From JBGCDD01 sp045105075 (GTDB lineage: Bacteria; Pseudomonadota; Alphaproteobacteria; Rhodobacterales; Rhodobacteraceae), in assembly GCA_045105075.1 (NCBI GenBank), contig JBGCDD010000002.1:25737-89736 (forward strand): a stretch of DNA of 64,000 nucleotides, given 5' to 3'. A program made the translations under genes and the position numbers. Positions 33,711 to 42,320 of this stretch are shown here, piece after piece (positions within the stretch are counted from its first letter, which is position 1; each line of letters starts with the position of its first letter). The notes beneath the pieces were generated by a model, which searched no databases, was not told where the DNA came from, and saw only the letters and a program-made list of their open reading frames with translations.

Positions 33711-34426
33711 TGCTGGACTGGCTGCTTGCGCCTATGGACGCCGCGCGCGCGCACGGCGTGGGTTGGCATCTGTCCTGGCACGCCCGGATCATGGTGCTGG
33801 CCTGGGGTGTGATGGTGCCTTTTGGCATCTTTGTGGCGCGGTATTTCAAAGTCGCCCCGGGGCAAGATTGGCCTCGCAAGCTGGACAGTCGGTTCTGGTG
33901 GAACACCCATCGGGTCTGCCAATACGGTGCTTGCGCGCTGATGGTTGTGGGGCTGACGCTGATCCTGAATGCGCCGCCTGTGGGCTCGACCGGTCCGCAT
34001 GTTTATCTGGGTTGGAGCGTGCTGGCCTTGGCTCTGGTGCAAATCACCGGCGGTCTGCTGCGTGGCACCAAAGGCGGGCCGACCGAACCGGCGAGCGATG
34101 GCAGCTTGCACGGCGATCACTTTGATATGACACCGCGCCGGTTGTGGTTTGAATATGTGCACAAAACAGCCGGCTATGCCGCGCTTGCGCTGTCTGGCGC
34201 GACCATCCTGTCGGGGCTGTGGCAGGCCAACGGGCCAAACTGGATGTGGCTGGCGTTGATGGGCTGGTGGGGCGGATTGATCGCCGCGTCTGTGCGGCTC
34301 CAGCGGCGCGGCATGGCGATTGACACTTACCAAGCAATCTGGGGCCCCGACCCTTCGCTGCCCGGCAATCAGCGCGCGCCCATCGGCCTTGGGATCACGC
34401 GCCATCCGCCTCAGGCGGGGGAATAA
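33710..34426 (+). CDS. Cytochrome b561-like membrane protein
   Basis: A 238-residue integral-membrane protein with about five helices and four histidines spaced as in b561 domains (WHLSWHARIMVLAWG, NTHRVCQYGACAL, GPHVYLGWSVLALAL, EYVHKTAGYAALAL), which would bind two haem b groups and move electrons across the membrane. The link to a sugar importer is unusual; its start overlaps the permease stop (TGATG). It might pass electrons from a periplasmic sugar or aldose oxidation, but no partner is seen here. Its 3' end overlaps the convergent gene by 16 bases. Confidence 0.78.
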   Translation: MLDWLLAPMDAARAHGVGWHLSWHARIMVLAWGVMVPFGIFVARYFKVAPGQDWPRKLDSRFWWNTHRVCQYGACALMVVGLTLILNAPPVGSTGPHVYLGWSVLALALVQITGGLLRGTKGGPTEPASDGSLHGDHFDMTPRRLWFEYVHKTAGYAALALSGATILSGLWQANGPNWMWLALMGWWGGLIAASVRLQRRGMAIDTYQAIWGPDPSLPGNQRAPIGLGITRHPPQAGE

Positions 34427-34746
34427 CTGTTCAGCTCGGTCACGTGGTGGTGAATGCGCCCGTCGAAGTGTTCAGCCACGATTTCACCTGTCACATCACG
34501 GGATTCAGCGCGAAAAGGCGATTCCAGAGCGGAGTCCATCGCCGCCTGATCCGCATAGGTGATAGCCAGCATCAGCGGAAACTCCGGCGCGCCTTCGTCG
34601 CGGTCATCGCCGAACATCACATCAACCTTGCTGGCGCCGGGGAACTGACGCCACAGCGGCACCAGACGGTCTTTGACGGCGGCGCGAAAGGCGTCTTGGT
34701 GGCCGGGTTTTACAGCGCCTTCAAACAGGGCAAAGCGGGTGATCAT
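34411..34746 (-). CDS. ABM/EthD-like dimeric alpha-beta barrel protein
   Basis: A 111-residue soluble protein with the ferredoxin-like pattern of antibiotic-biosynthesis-monooxygenase/EthD-type families: MITRFALFEGAVKPGHQDAF, LVPLWRQFPGASKVDVMFGDD, PLMLAITYADQAAMDSAL. Catalytic role unknown; many relatives are isomerases or small-molecule binders. Last gene of a minus-strand operon; its ATG overlaps the stop of the dehydrogenase gene (ATGA). Family assignment is by pattern only. Confidence 0.7.
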   Translation of the reverse strand: MITRFALFEGAVKPGHQDAFRAAVKDRLVPLWRQFPGASKVDVMFGDDRDEGAPEFPLMLAITYADQAAMDSALESPFRAESRDVTGEIVAEHFDGRIHHHVTELNSYSPA

Positions 34747-35630
34747 GAGGGTTTCTCCAGTGTGATGCCTTGAAAATATTCCATCAGCGCGGCTTGATCT
34801 TCACCGCCCAGACCAGCGGCGGTCAGCATGCGGTGCACTTCGGCGCATACGGCCGTCATCGGCATGGCGGTGTTGGTGGCACGCGCCAGATCCTGCGCGC
34901 CGTTCAGATCCTTGACCATGTTGTCGATACGGCCCGTGCGCCGGTAATCCTTGGCCACAAAACGCGGCATGTATTCCTGAAGCAACGCTGAGTCAGCCCG
35001 CCCGCCTTTCAGCGCCTGCGGGATTTTGGCAGCGTCCACCCCGGCATCCAGCGCCAGCTGAGTCGCCTCGGCCACGGCGAGAAAGCCCAGACCACACAGC
35101 ACCTGATTGATCAGCTTGGTGGTCTGGCCTGCGCCGGCAGGGCCCATATGGGTGTAATTCGCGCTGACATGCTGCAAAGCTATGTGCGCGTCGGCAACGT
35201 CTTGTTCGGCGCCCCCGGCCATCAGCGTCAATTCTCCGGTGGCGGCTTTGGGGGCACCGCCTGACAGCGGACTATCGACCCAGCGCAGGCCCTGATCGGT
35301 GGCGCGTTTGGCCAAGGCCCGGGTGGCTTCGGGATCGATCGAGGACATATCGATGATCAAGGTGCCTGGGGCCGCGCCGGCAGCCGCACCTTCAGGGCCA
35401 AACACCGCAGCTTCGACAATGTGGGGCGCGTTCAGGCTGGTGATGATGTGGCTGGCGCCTGTCGCAGCATCTGCCGCACTGGTCGCCGCGCGCGCGCCTT
35501 TGGCGACCAAAACGGCCACAGCGTCGGGGTTCAGATCGAAGACGGCCAGGTTTTGGCCGGTGTCCAGCAGGCGAGCACCGATGGCGCCGCCCATGGCTCC
35601 GGCGCCGATGAGGGCAAGGTTCAGGGTCAT
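34743..35630 (-). CDS. 3-hydroxyisobutyrate dehydrogenase-family oxidoreductase
   Basis: NAD(P)-dependent beta-hydroxyacid dehydrogenase of 295 residues. The Rossmann motif LALIGAGAMGGAIGARLLDTG opens the protein, the substrate-binding region is SPLSGGAPKAATGELTLMAGG, and the catalytic lysine lies in GAGQTTKLINQVL. Members act on tartronate semialdehyde, hydroxyisobutyrate, sulfolactaldehyde or similar; the aldonate context suggests a sugar-acid step. AAGGAG precedes the ATG. Middle gene of the idnO-like operon under the operator at 36462. Confidence 0.88.
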   Translation of the reverse strand: MTLNLALIGAGAMGGAIGARLLDTGQNLAVFDLNPDAVAVLVAKGARAATSAADAATGASHIITSLNAPHIVEAAVFGPEGAAAGAAPGTLIIDMSSIDPEATRALAKRATDQGLRWVDSPLSGGAPKAATGELTLMAGGAEQDVADAHIALQHVSANYTHMGPAGAGQTTKLINQVLCGLGFLAVAEATQLALDAGVDAAKIPQALKGGRADSALLQEYMPRFVAKDYRRTGRIDNMVKDLNGAQDLARATNTAMPMTAVCAEVHRMLTAAGLGGEDQAALMEYFQGITLEKPS

Positions 35631-35642
35631 CCGACTTGCTCC

Positions 35643-36416
35643 TTACAAAGACGCGGTGATGCCGCCGTCGACATAAAGCGTGTGGCCATTCACAAAGCTG
35701 GATCCCGGCGACGACAGGAAGACTGCCGCCCCGACCAGTTCGTCGACATTGCCCCAACGCCCGGCGGGAGTGCGTTTTTCCAGCCACGCGGAAAATTCGG
35801 GATCTGCGACAAGGGCAGCGTTCAAAGGCGTGTCGAAATAGCCCGGCGCGATGGCGTTGCAGTTCAGCCCGTACTTGGCCCAATCGGTGGCCATGCCTTT
35901 GGTCAGATTGGCCACAGCGCCTTTGGTGGCGGTGTAGGGCGCGATGCCGGGGCGGGCCAAAGCGGTCTGGACCGAAGCGATATTGATCATCTTGCCCGCC
36001 TTGCGCGCGATCATGTGGCGCGCGACGGCCTGACCCACGTGGAACACGCTGGCGACATTGGTCTGCAACAGACGCTCAAACGCGTCGGCTGGGAAATTCT
36101 CCAACTCGGTGCGGTGCTGCATGCCGGCGTTGTTGATCAGGATGTTGATCGGACCGGTATCGGCCTCGAACGTATCAACGGCAAGCCGCACCCCGTCATG
36201 ATCGGTGGCATCAAACTGCAACATGTGAACGGCGAAACCCTCGGCGTGCAGCGCGGCGGCGGCGGCGTCGAGCTTGGCGCGATCACGCCCGTTCAACACA
36301 ATTTCGGCCCCCGCCTGCGCCAGTCCGCGCGCCAATGCAAAGCCAATGCCCTGCGATGATCCGGTGATCAGGGCGCGTTGCCCCGTCAGGTCAAACAATG
36401 CGTTACCTGTTGCCAT
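35643..36416 (-). CDS. idnO: SDR oxidoreductase, gluconate 5-dehydrogenase-like
   Basis: A 257-residue short-chain dehydrogenase with TGSSQGIG at about 17-24, NNAG, the Ser in NIASVQTALAR, YTATKGA and the PGYFDTPLN segment. The overall pattern (MFDLTGQRALITGSSQGIGF-like start, GKMINIASVQ) resembles gluconate 5-dehydrogenase, which reduces 5-ketogluconate to gluconate. The neighbouring L-idonate dehydrogenase makes exactly that substrate, which strengthens the call. First gene of its operon, divergent from idnD with a shared operator. Confidence 0.82.
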   Translation of the reverse strand: MATGNALFDLTGQRALITGSSQGIGFALARGLAQAGAEIVLNGRDRAKLDAAAAALHAEGFAVHMLQFDATDHDGVRLAVDTFEADTGPINILINNAGMQHRTELENFPADAFERLLQTNVASVFHVGQAVARHMIARKAGKMINIASVQTALARPGIAPYTATKGAVANLTKGMATDWAKYGLNCNAIAPGYFDTPLNAALVADPEFSAWLEKRTPAGRWGNVDELVGAAVFLSSPGSSFVNGHTLYVDGGITASL

Positions 36417-36461
36417 GATGCTCCCCCTAATTAGCGCTCGACAGCTGTTCTGGCTCCGCTT

Positions 36462-36477
36462 ATGTTAACGATAACAT
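36462..36477. promoter_or_regulatory. LacI-type operator between idnO and idnD
   Basis: ATGTTAACGATAACAT, a near-palindrome with two central mismatches, in the 91-base gap between the divergent genes. Its core is identical to that of the site at 37982. Confidence 0.7.
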
Positions 36478-36507
36478 TTATTGTCAAGAGCCGCACAGAA
36501 GGTCGCC

Positions 36508-37539
36508 ATGAAATCCATCGTTATCCACGCCGCCAAAGACCTGCGCATCGAACAGCGCGAGGTCGCCAAACCCGGACCCGGAGAGGTGCGCATCGCGATG
36601 GCGGCGGGCGGCATTTGCGGATCGGATCTGCACTATTACAACCACGGCGGGTTTGGCGCGATCACGTTGCGCGAACCGATGGTGTTGGGGCACGAAGTGT
36701 CGGGCCATGTGGCGGAACTGGGCGAGGGCGTAACAGAATTGCGCGTGGGTCAACTGGTGGCGGTGTCGCCGTCGCGGCCCTGTTACGATTGCCGGTTTTG
36801 CCATGAAGGGGCGCACAACCATTGTCTGAACATGCGGTTTTACGGCTCGGCGATGCCATTTCCGCATATTCAGGGCGCGTTCCAGCAGGAATTGATTGCC
36901 GATGTGGCGCAATGTGCCCCCGCTGATGGGCTGAGCCCGGGCGAGGCTGCGATGGGCGAACCGCTGGCGGTGTGTTTGCACGCCACGCGACAGGCGGGCG
37001 AGATGCTGGGCAAGACCGTGCTGGTCACCGGCTGCGGACCCATTGGCATGCTGTCGATCCTGGCCGCAAGGCGCGCCGGGGCCGGGCGGATCATCGCCAC
37101 CGATATTTCTGACTTTACGCTGGATCTGGCGCGCAAGATTGGCGCGGATGACGTGGTTAACATGGCATCGAACCCCGACGGTTTGGCACAGTTTGAGGCC
37201 GACAAGGGCCAGTTCGATGTGCTTTACGAATGTTCGGGCGTGGCGGCGGCTTTGGCCGGAGCGGTGCCGGCCATGCGCCCCGGCGGCGTGATCGTGCAAC
37301 TGGGGCTGGGCGGCGATATGAGCCTGCCGATGATGGCGATCACGGCCAAAGAACTGAGTTTGCGCGGCTCGTTCCGGTTCCATTCGGAATTCTTCACCGG
37401 CGTGTCCCTGATGCAAAAAGGGCTGATCGACGTCAAACCTTTGATCACGCACACTTTGGGCATCGATGACGCAGTGAAAGCGTTTGATCTGGCCGGGGAT
37501 CGCAGTCAGGCGGTCAAGGCACAGATCGCGTTTGCCTAA
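36508..37539 (+). CDS. idnD: L-idonate 5-dehydrogenase-like zinc alcohol dehydrogenase
   Basis: Medium-chain dehydrogenase of 343 residues oxidising L-idonate to 5-ketogluconate with NAD(P). Catalytic zinc ligands sit in GGICGSDLHYYNHGG and LGHEVSGHV; the structural zinc lobe CYDCRFCHEGAHNHC is present; the nucleotide-binding motif is VTGCGPIGMLSILAARRAG. AGAAGG lies before the ATG at 36508; the open frame begins earlier at a TTG. Divergent from the idnO-like gene, so both dehydrogenases of the idonate-to-gluconate route respond to the same operator. Confidence 0.85.
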   Translation: MKSIVIHAAKDLRIEQREVAKPGPGEVRIAMAAGGICGSDLHYYNHGGFGAITLREPMVLGHEVSGHVAELGEGVTELRVGQLVAVSPSRPCYDCRFCHEGAHNHCLNMRFYGSAMPFPHIQGAFQQELIADVAQCAPADGLSPGEAAMGEPLAVCLHATRQAGEMLGKTVLVTGCGPIGMLSILAARRAGAGRIIATDISDFTLDLARKIGADDVVNMASNPDGLAQFEADKGQFDVLYECSGVAAALAGAVPAMRPGGVIVQLGLGGDMSLPMMAITAKELSLRGSFRFHSEFFTGVSLMQKGLIDVKPLITHTLGIDDAVKAFDLAGDRSQAVKAQIAFA

Positions 37540-37952
37540 ACTTCGGCCCCGATGGCGTGCAGCGCGGCTTGGGCCACCGCCACGTCCTGCTCGGGCGTGC
37601 CTGATCCGATACCGATGCCGCCCAGACAGGCGCCGTTCAGAATGATCGGCAAACCGCCGGGCAGACCGGTCATGCAGCCTTCGGTCGCCATGCCAATGGC
37701 CGCGCGCACGTGGTCGGGGATCACGCTGGAGGGCGCGCGGATCGACGCCGCTGTCAACGCTTTGGCCCGTGCGCTTTTGCGGCTTAGGAACTTGGCCCCG
37801 GTCATGCGCAATTCGCCGAGCAGTTCACCGCTGGCATCCACGATCACAATGCACTGAGGTTGGGCCTGCGCGGTGGCCTCTTCGACCGCCGCGGCCAGCA
37901 TCGACAACACCGCCAGATGCGTGAGATTTTCGGTGGTTTCAGTAAAGGACAT
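37536..37952 (-). CDS. GlcG/HbpS-like (DUF336) small protein
   Basis: A 138-residue protein of the GlcG/HbpS family: LAAAVEEATAQAQPQCIVIVDASGELLGELRM, then FLSRKSARAKALTAAS (fragments), and the glycine-rich GLPGGLPIILNGACLGGIGIGSGTPEQD. Some members bind haem or cobalamin; others occur in glycolate or diol loci with unclear role. AGAGGTG fixes the ATG at 37952. Divergent from the SMP-30 gene and sharing the operator at 37982, while its 3' end overlaps idnD by 4 bases. Confidence 0.82.
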   Translation of the reverse strand: MSFTETTENLTHLAVLSMLAAAVEEATAQAQPQCIVIVDASGELLGELRMTGAKFLSRKSARAKALTAASIRAPSSVIPDHVRAAIGMATEGCMTGLPGGLPIILNGACLGGIGIGSGTPEQDVAVAQAALHAIGAEV

Positions 37953-37981
37953 ATTCACCTCTTCGCAGCGTGGGGGAGTTT

Positions 37982-37997
37982 GTGTTAACGATAACAC
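37982..37997. promoter_or_regulatory. LacI-type operator between the GlcG-like and SMP-30 genes
   Basis: GTGTTAACGATAACAC, a near-palindrome in the 80-base divergent gap. The 14-base core TGTTAACGATAACA is identical to that at 36463-36476. Confidence 0.7.
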
Positions 37998-38032
37998 TAT
38001 TGCCCCAGATCACCCCTGCAGGAAAGAGCGAC

Positions 38033-38929
38033 ATGTCATTTTTCGAAGCCATCGACCCCGTTTTCAACACCTATGTGCTGGGCAATGCGCCGGTCAAACA
38101 GCTGGCCACCGGGTTTGACTGGGTCGAAGGGCCGGTCTGGTTTGGCGATGCCGACTGTCTGCTGTTTTCCGACATTCCCAACAATCGTATCCTGCGCTGG
38201 ACGCCGGATGCGGGGATCTCGACCTATCGCGCGCCGTCCAATTTCGCCAATGGGCACACCCGCGATCGCCAGGGACGGCTGGTGTCGTGCGAACATGGCA
38301 CACGGCGGGTGACGCGCACGGAACATGACGGCACACTCACGGTGATCGCCGATGGGTTTGACGGTAACCGGTTGAATTCGCCCAATGATGTGGTGGTGAA
38401 ATCCGATGGAACGATTTGGTTCACCGACCCGCATTACGGCATCATGACCAATTACGAGGGCCACAAGAGCGAGCAAGAACTGCCCTGTAATCTGTACCGG
38501 GTTGATCCAGCGAGTGGCGACATGACGGTGATGGTCGGCGACGCGAATTGTCCCAATGGGTTGGCGTTTTCGCCAGATGAGAGCAAGTTGTACGTCGCTG
38601 ACACCGGGCGGATTTTTCAGAACGATCCCTGCCACATCCGTGCGTTTGATGTGACCGACACAGGTCTGAGCGGCGGCGATGTGTTCCATGCGATTTCGCC
38701 CGGCGTGGCCGATGGATTCCGGCTGGACAGTGATGGCAACATCTGGTCGTCGGCGGCCGACGGCGTGCATTGCATCGCGCCGGACGGACATCTGATGGGC
38801 AAGATTCTGGTGCCGGAACTGGTGTCAAATGTGTGCTTTGGCGGCCGCGCGAAACAGCAATTGTTCATCACCGCGACCACCAGCATTTATGCGATCAAAC
38901 TCAACCGCGTGGGCGTGCAGATGCCCTGA
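38033..38929 (+). CDS. SMP-30/gluconolactonase family protein
   Basis: Metal-dependent lactonase of 298 residues with a six-bladed propeller. Metal-site and blade motifs visible: FDWVEGPVWFGDADCLLFSD (conserved Glu), RLNSPNDVVVKSDGTIWFTDP (shown in parts), NCPNGLAFSPDESKLYVAD and VADGFRLDSDGNIWSS. It would open an aldonolactone to the acid, feeding the idonate/gluconate enzymes nearby. No signal peptide. The start at 38033 follows AGGAAAGAG. Its TGA abuts the stop of the convergent beta-helix gene. Confidence 0.9.
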   Translation: MSFFEAIDPVFNTYVLGNAPVKQLATGFDWVEGPVWFGDADCLLFSDIPNNRILRWTPDAGISTYRAPSNFANGHTRDRQGRLVSCEHGTRRVTRTEHDGTLTVIADGFDGNRLNSPNDVVVKSDGTIWFTDPHYGIMTNYEGHKSEQELPCNLYRVDPASGDMTVMVGDANCPNGLAFSPDESKLYVADTGRIFQNDPCHIRAFDVTDTGLSGGDVFHAISPGVADGFRLDSDGNIWSSAADGVHCIAPDGHLMGKILVPELVSNVCFGGRAKQQLFITATTSIYAIKLNRVGVQMP

Positions 38930-41900
38930 TCAGAGTGGTTCAATCCACAGATTGTCGATCACCACGTCTTCGCCCGCGATGTCGAAACACTCCATATACC
39001 AATCCACCTCATCCGCGTCGGGATGGGACTGAAAGGTAAATTCGAGCGGTTGGCCCGCCACAACAGGCACGATGGTAGGGCCATTGATGAACACAGCATC
39101 CGGCAGCGCAGACGGGCCACTATAGCTTTGCATCGCGATCCGCGCGCGCGCGCCAGCCGGTGCTGAAATGATATCAAGGCGCATCAGATAGCTGCCCCCC
39201 CCGACCACAGGTTTGGGGCGATACCCCGGCGATGTGCGCAACCTGTAGCCTTGGGTCCCTTCCAGAAAACGCCCATGCCCGGCGGTCACTTCCGGATTAC
39301 CCGGCAGCGTTCCCACCCAATAGCTATTGATGGAAAAGCCGGGATCAAGGACGATGTTGCCAGTCGCCACCGCGCCGCTTGTGGTGGCTTTGGTCCCGCT
39401 TGCCGGACCGGTGCCAATCGCGTTCAGCGCGCGCAGACGCAGATCGTAACTGGTGTCAGGTGTCAAAGTGCCAGTGCTGCCGTCCGAGTGTTGGTCGATC
39501 ACCCGCGTGCCAATGGCCATACCGCCCAGCGCGCTCCAGCTCAGCCCGCCATCGACGCTATATTGCAGTTGCGTCAGGTTCGCGCCGTTGTCATCCGGCA
39601 GCGTCATCAGATCAATCACGATCCGCGAGGCCCCGATGCTGGTGACCGCGCTCCACTGCGTGTCGGCGATCAGCGCTGGCACGGAGGGTGGCGGCGTATC
39701 AACCACGGGCTGGCCCTCGATCACAAAATGCTGGCCGTCCGCCGACAGATTGGCAATGCCGGCATTGATCGCCGCGGCATCGCCCTGCACGCAAATCAGG
39801 TAATTGCGATAGCGGAAGTCGACGAAACTGCCATCTGCGGCAAAGATCTGTTCGATCCCGGCGGTGCTGGCCAAGTCCACAAAACTGTCATCAAACACCA
39901 GACATTTCAGATCACCGGAAAAGCGATTGGCCGAAAAGCGGCTTTGCAACAGGTTCCAGTCCTGCGCCTGGGCAAAGCGGATATTGGCATTGGCCAGGGT
40001 CATCGCATTCAGCGCGGTAAAGGCGGTGTCTTCCACACCATTGACCGCCAGCAACACCTTGTCATCATACAGATCAACCGACAGAGCGATGTATTCCCAC
40101 TGGCCGTCTTCCAACCGATAGGTGGTTTCAAAGTAACCGATCACACGGTTCGACCCATCGCGGAACGACACGTTCAGACGGTTCTTCTTGGTGTTGCCAT
40201 TGGCGTTGCGCACCATCAAAAGCGAGCCGGGATTGGTGTCGATCAGCGTGATCTCATCGGTGTCATCACTGGGCGCAATCGCCAGCAGAACGGTGAAACG
40301 CCGCCCGTTCGACGCTCCGTCAAGCCGCGTGCCCGACGCGCCCGGTTCAATCACCAATCCAGACTGTCCAGACCAGCGCGTGGCCGGATAGACATAGCCT
40401 GTGGCAGTGCTCGACCCGGAAGCATTCGCGGGCGCAAAGTCAGGCGAGGTATCGGTCGCGCCCAAGCCGGCAATGCCCAGCGGATAATGCGCGTTCACCG
40501 CACCCAGCCCAGCCTGAGCCGCATAGGTCCAGGACTGCGGAGTGAACGCCGCAATCGCTTCGTCAATGGTCAGGCGCGAAAAGCCTTTGGTCGGATGGCC
40601 GGTGAAATAATGCTCATAGGCGTGGGTTTGCGAGATATCCTCAAGCCCGGCATAGGCATCGCGGTGCACAAAAGCGTTGTTGGACCAGTCCATATAGGTG
40701 TTGGGATCGGGCTGGTTGTTGGACATGCTCATCACCGATGTGACGTTGTTCCAACCTTTGAACCCCCGCACCGCCGCATGCCCCATTTCACCCAGCACAG
40801 GCCCCGGAATTGTGACGTTTTGCAGCCCCTCGCAGACGGATGTATTGTGATGCCAACTGAAATCCTCGGACCCGCCCAGAACAAAGGACTGCGAGTTGCC
40901 GGTGATCACCAGATTATGCGCATATTCGCCCGAATAAGACGTGCTTTCCACCGGATCGTTCAGCTTGTGCCCCGTGGTGCCGCGCAGATCGCCGCCATCA
41001 TAATCGGTGCGCCGCCAACCCACCGACAACACATTGCCGCGATTGATGCCACTGACCGTCAGCCCAAGCTGCGGATCACCGCCACCCAGCCCGGAATGCG
41101 GATCTCCGGGGTCAATCTGCGACGCCCAGATGTGGATGAATTCGTTGTTTTGCAACACATAGCCCGGCGCCGAAATCGTCACCCAGCCGCCATAGTTGTC
41201 TTCCGAGAAATTGCCCTGAAACACAAAATTCGGACAGGAGATGCGCGCGGTGATGTTCAGATCGTGGGTATAGCAATGCTGAATGGTCAGGCCCGACGGA
41301 TCATCGCCGCTGATGTGCTGCACGCCTTCCAGCACCTGATGGGGGAAAACCGTGGCGTAATTGGTGGACGCAAAGAAATCGACAATCTCGTGCATCGGCG
41401 TCGAGCGCAGCTGACAGCTGTCAATCGTCACACCCGCGCCGCCGTTCAGAAAATTCAGGATGCCATAGTTGGGCTGGTGCCAGCTGTCATCACCGCGCAC
41501 CGCAATGTCAAAACCCTTCAGCGTCAGATTGCGCACGCCATTGAACACCACACCCTGCAGGCGGGCCGGATAGGTGAACCCATCGGGCTTGGCCGCGCCA
41601 TTGGTGGCAAAACCCTCGGCTTCAATCAGCATCGTGCCGGAAAAGCTTTGGGCGATGGTCAGATATCCGTTGGTTTCATTGGCCCCGTCACGCACCAGAA
41701 TCCGTTGATTGCCGGTCAGGTCAGACACCGCAAGCGCCGCCGCGATTTCAGCGTTGGCACACCGTGTCGAAAAAGTGTTGCTGATGGCGACCACCGTCCA
41801 CTGTCCGGTGCTGCCGGCAAACTCAAGGGTCCCGCTGTCCGCAGATCCATCCGCCACTGGCACAACATAACCGCCATTGACCATGTACCCGTTGGCCGTG

Positions 41901-42082
41901 CCGCCCGTGATCGCTGTTGCCCCATTGGGTGCCGGCACGCCGCCTGCCCCGGCCCGCGTCAGCGCCCCAAAGACGATACCACCTTCAATCGGACCACCTT
42001 CGCCAAATTTTGCGCTAAAGCGACCCGCATTAAAGCGACCGCTGCCAAAACGACCGGGATTGGCAAGAGTATTCATCGGCAT
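38930..42082 (-). CDS. Large right-handed beta-helix protein with lectin-like and Fn3-like domains
   Basis: A 1050-residue protein of unknown role. An N-terminal RF-rich motif (GRFGSGRFNAGRFSAKFG, about 10-27) leads into a glycine-rich segment. Residues about 120-480 have the repeating pattern of a parallel beta-helix (LTLKGFDI, VTIDSCQL, LTIQHCYTHDLN, FVFQGNFSED, YVLQNNEF). About 575-745 resembles a concanavalin/LamG-like lectin domain, about 800-880 an Fn3 domain (LTQLQYSVDGGLSWSALGG), and about 885-1050 a carbohydrate-binding-module-like end (NIVLDPGFSINSYWVGTLPG). There is no recognisable signal peptide and no RTX repeats, so how it would be exported is open. It could be a polysaccharide-degrading or adhesive surface protein, or a tail-spike-like protein. 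Confidence 0.75.
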   Translation of the reverse strand: MPMNTLANPGRFGSGRFNAGRFSAKFGEGGPIEGGIVFGALTRAGAGGVPAPNGATAITGGTANGYMVNGGYVVPVADGSADSGTLEFAGSTGQWTVVAISNTFSTRCANAEIAAALAVSDLTGNQRILVRDGANETNGYLTIAQSFSGTMLIEAEGFATNGAAKPDGFTYPARLQGVVFNGVRNLTLKGFDIAVRGDDSWHQPNYGILNFLNGGAGVTIDSCQLRSTPMHEIVDFFASTNYATVFPHQVLEGVQHISGDDPSGLTIQHCYTHDLNITARISCPNFVFQGNFSEDNYGGWVTISAPGYVLQNNEFIHIWASQIDPGDPHSGLGGGDPQLGLTVSGINRGNVLSVGWRRTDYDGGDLRGTTGHKLNDPVESTSYSGEYAHNLVITGNSQSFVLGGSEDFSWHHNTSVCEGLQNVTIPGPVLGEMGHAAVRGFKGWNNVTSVMSMSNNQPDPNTYMDWSNNAFVHRDAYAGLEDISQTHAYEHYFTGHPTKGFSRLTIDEAIAAFTPQSWTYAAQAGLGAVNAHYPLGIAGLGATDTSPDFAPANASGSSTATGYVYPATRWSGQSGLVIEPGASGTRLDGASNGRRFTVLLAIAPSDDTDEITLIDTNPGSLLMVRNANGNTKKNRLNVSFRDGSNRVIGYFETTYRLEDGQWEYIALSVDLYDDKVLLAVNGVEDTAFTALNAMTLANANIRFAQAQDWNLLQSRFSANRFSGDLKCLVFDDSFVDLASTAGIEQIFAADGSFVDFRYRNYLICVQGDAAAINAGIANLSADGQHFVIEGQPVVDTPPPSVPALIADTQWSAVTSIGASRIVIDLMTLPDDNGANLTQLQYSVDGGLSWSALGGMAIGTRVIDQHSDGSTGTLTPDTSYDLRLRALNAIGTGPASGTKATTSGAVATGNIVLDPGFSINSYWVGTLPGNPEVTAGHGRFLEGTQGYRLRTSPGYRPKPVVGGGSYLMRLDIISAPAGARARIAMQSYSGPSALPDAVFINGPTIVPVVAGQPLEFTFQSHPDADEVDWYMECFDIAGEDVVIDNLWIEPL

Positions 42083-42320
42083 TTGTATTCGACCCCCAAG
42101 GCAAATTGGCGACTTCCATCATCTGTTCGTGATGCGCTGACCGCTCAAATCGGGTGCCTTTGGCCCGCGGATCGGTTTGCACAAAGTCTCTACCCAACAA
42201 TCCCCAGCCCGTGTTGACAAGTGCGAAAGCCAGCGCGCGCCGTTGGAGCGCATCGCGCAACAGCGCGCGCAAAGCCGATCTTTTGCAACAGCTTACAAAA
42301 GGGCCAAGCGCGCGTGTCAT
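42030..42320 (-). CDS. Possible 96-residue ORF coupled to the acyl-CoA ligase gene
   Basis: The ATG at 42320 overlaps the stop of the acyl-CoA ligase gene (ATGA), the arrangement of a translationally coupled gene, and the frame runs 96 codons before overlapping the start of the beta-helix gene by 53 bases. The peptide is arginine/alanine-rich at first (RSALRALLRDALQRRALAFA) and resembles no family I know. It may be chance. Otherwise the 234-base gap holds nothing I can name. Confidence 0.2.
   Translation of the reverse strand: MTRALGPFVSCCKRSALRALLRDALQRRALAFALVNTGWGLLGRDFVQTDPRAKGTRFERSAHHEQMMEVANLPWGSNTNADEYSCQSRSFWQRSL

Noticed and set aside
39251..42217. 988-codon plus-strand open frame opposite the beta-helix gene
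   Set aside because: The peptide is rich in Arg/His/Gly/Ile with no domain pattern, as expected from the antisense of a GC-rich gene; the minus-strand product shows clear repeat and domain structure.
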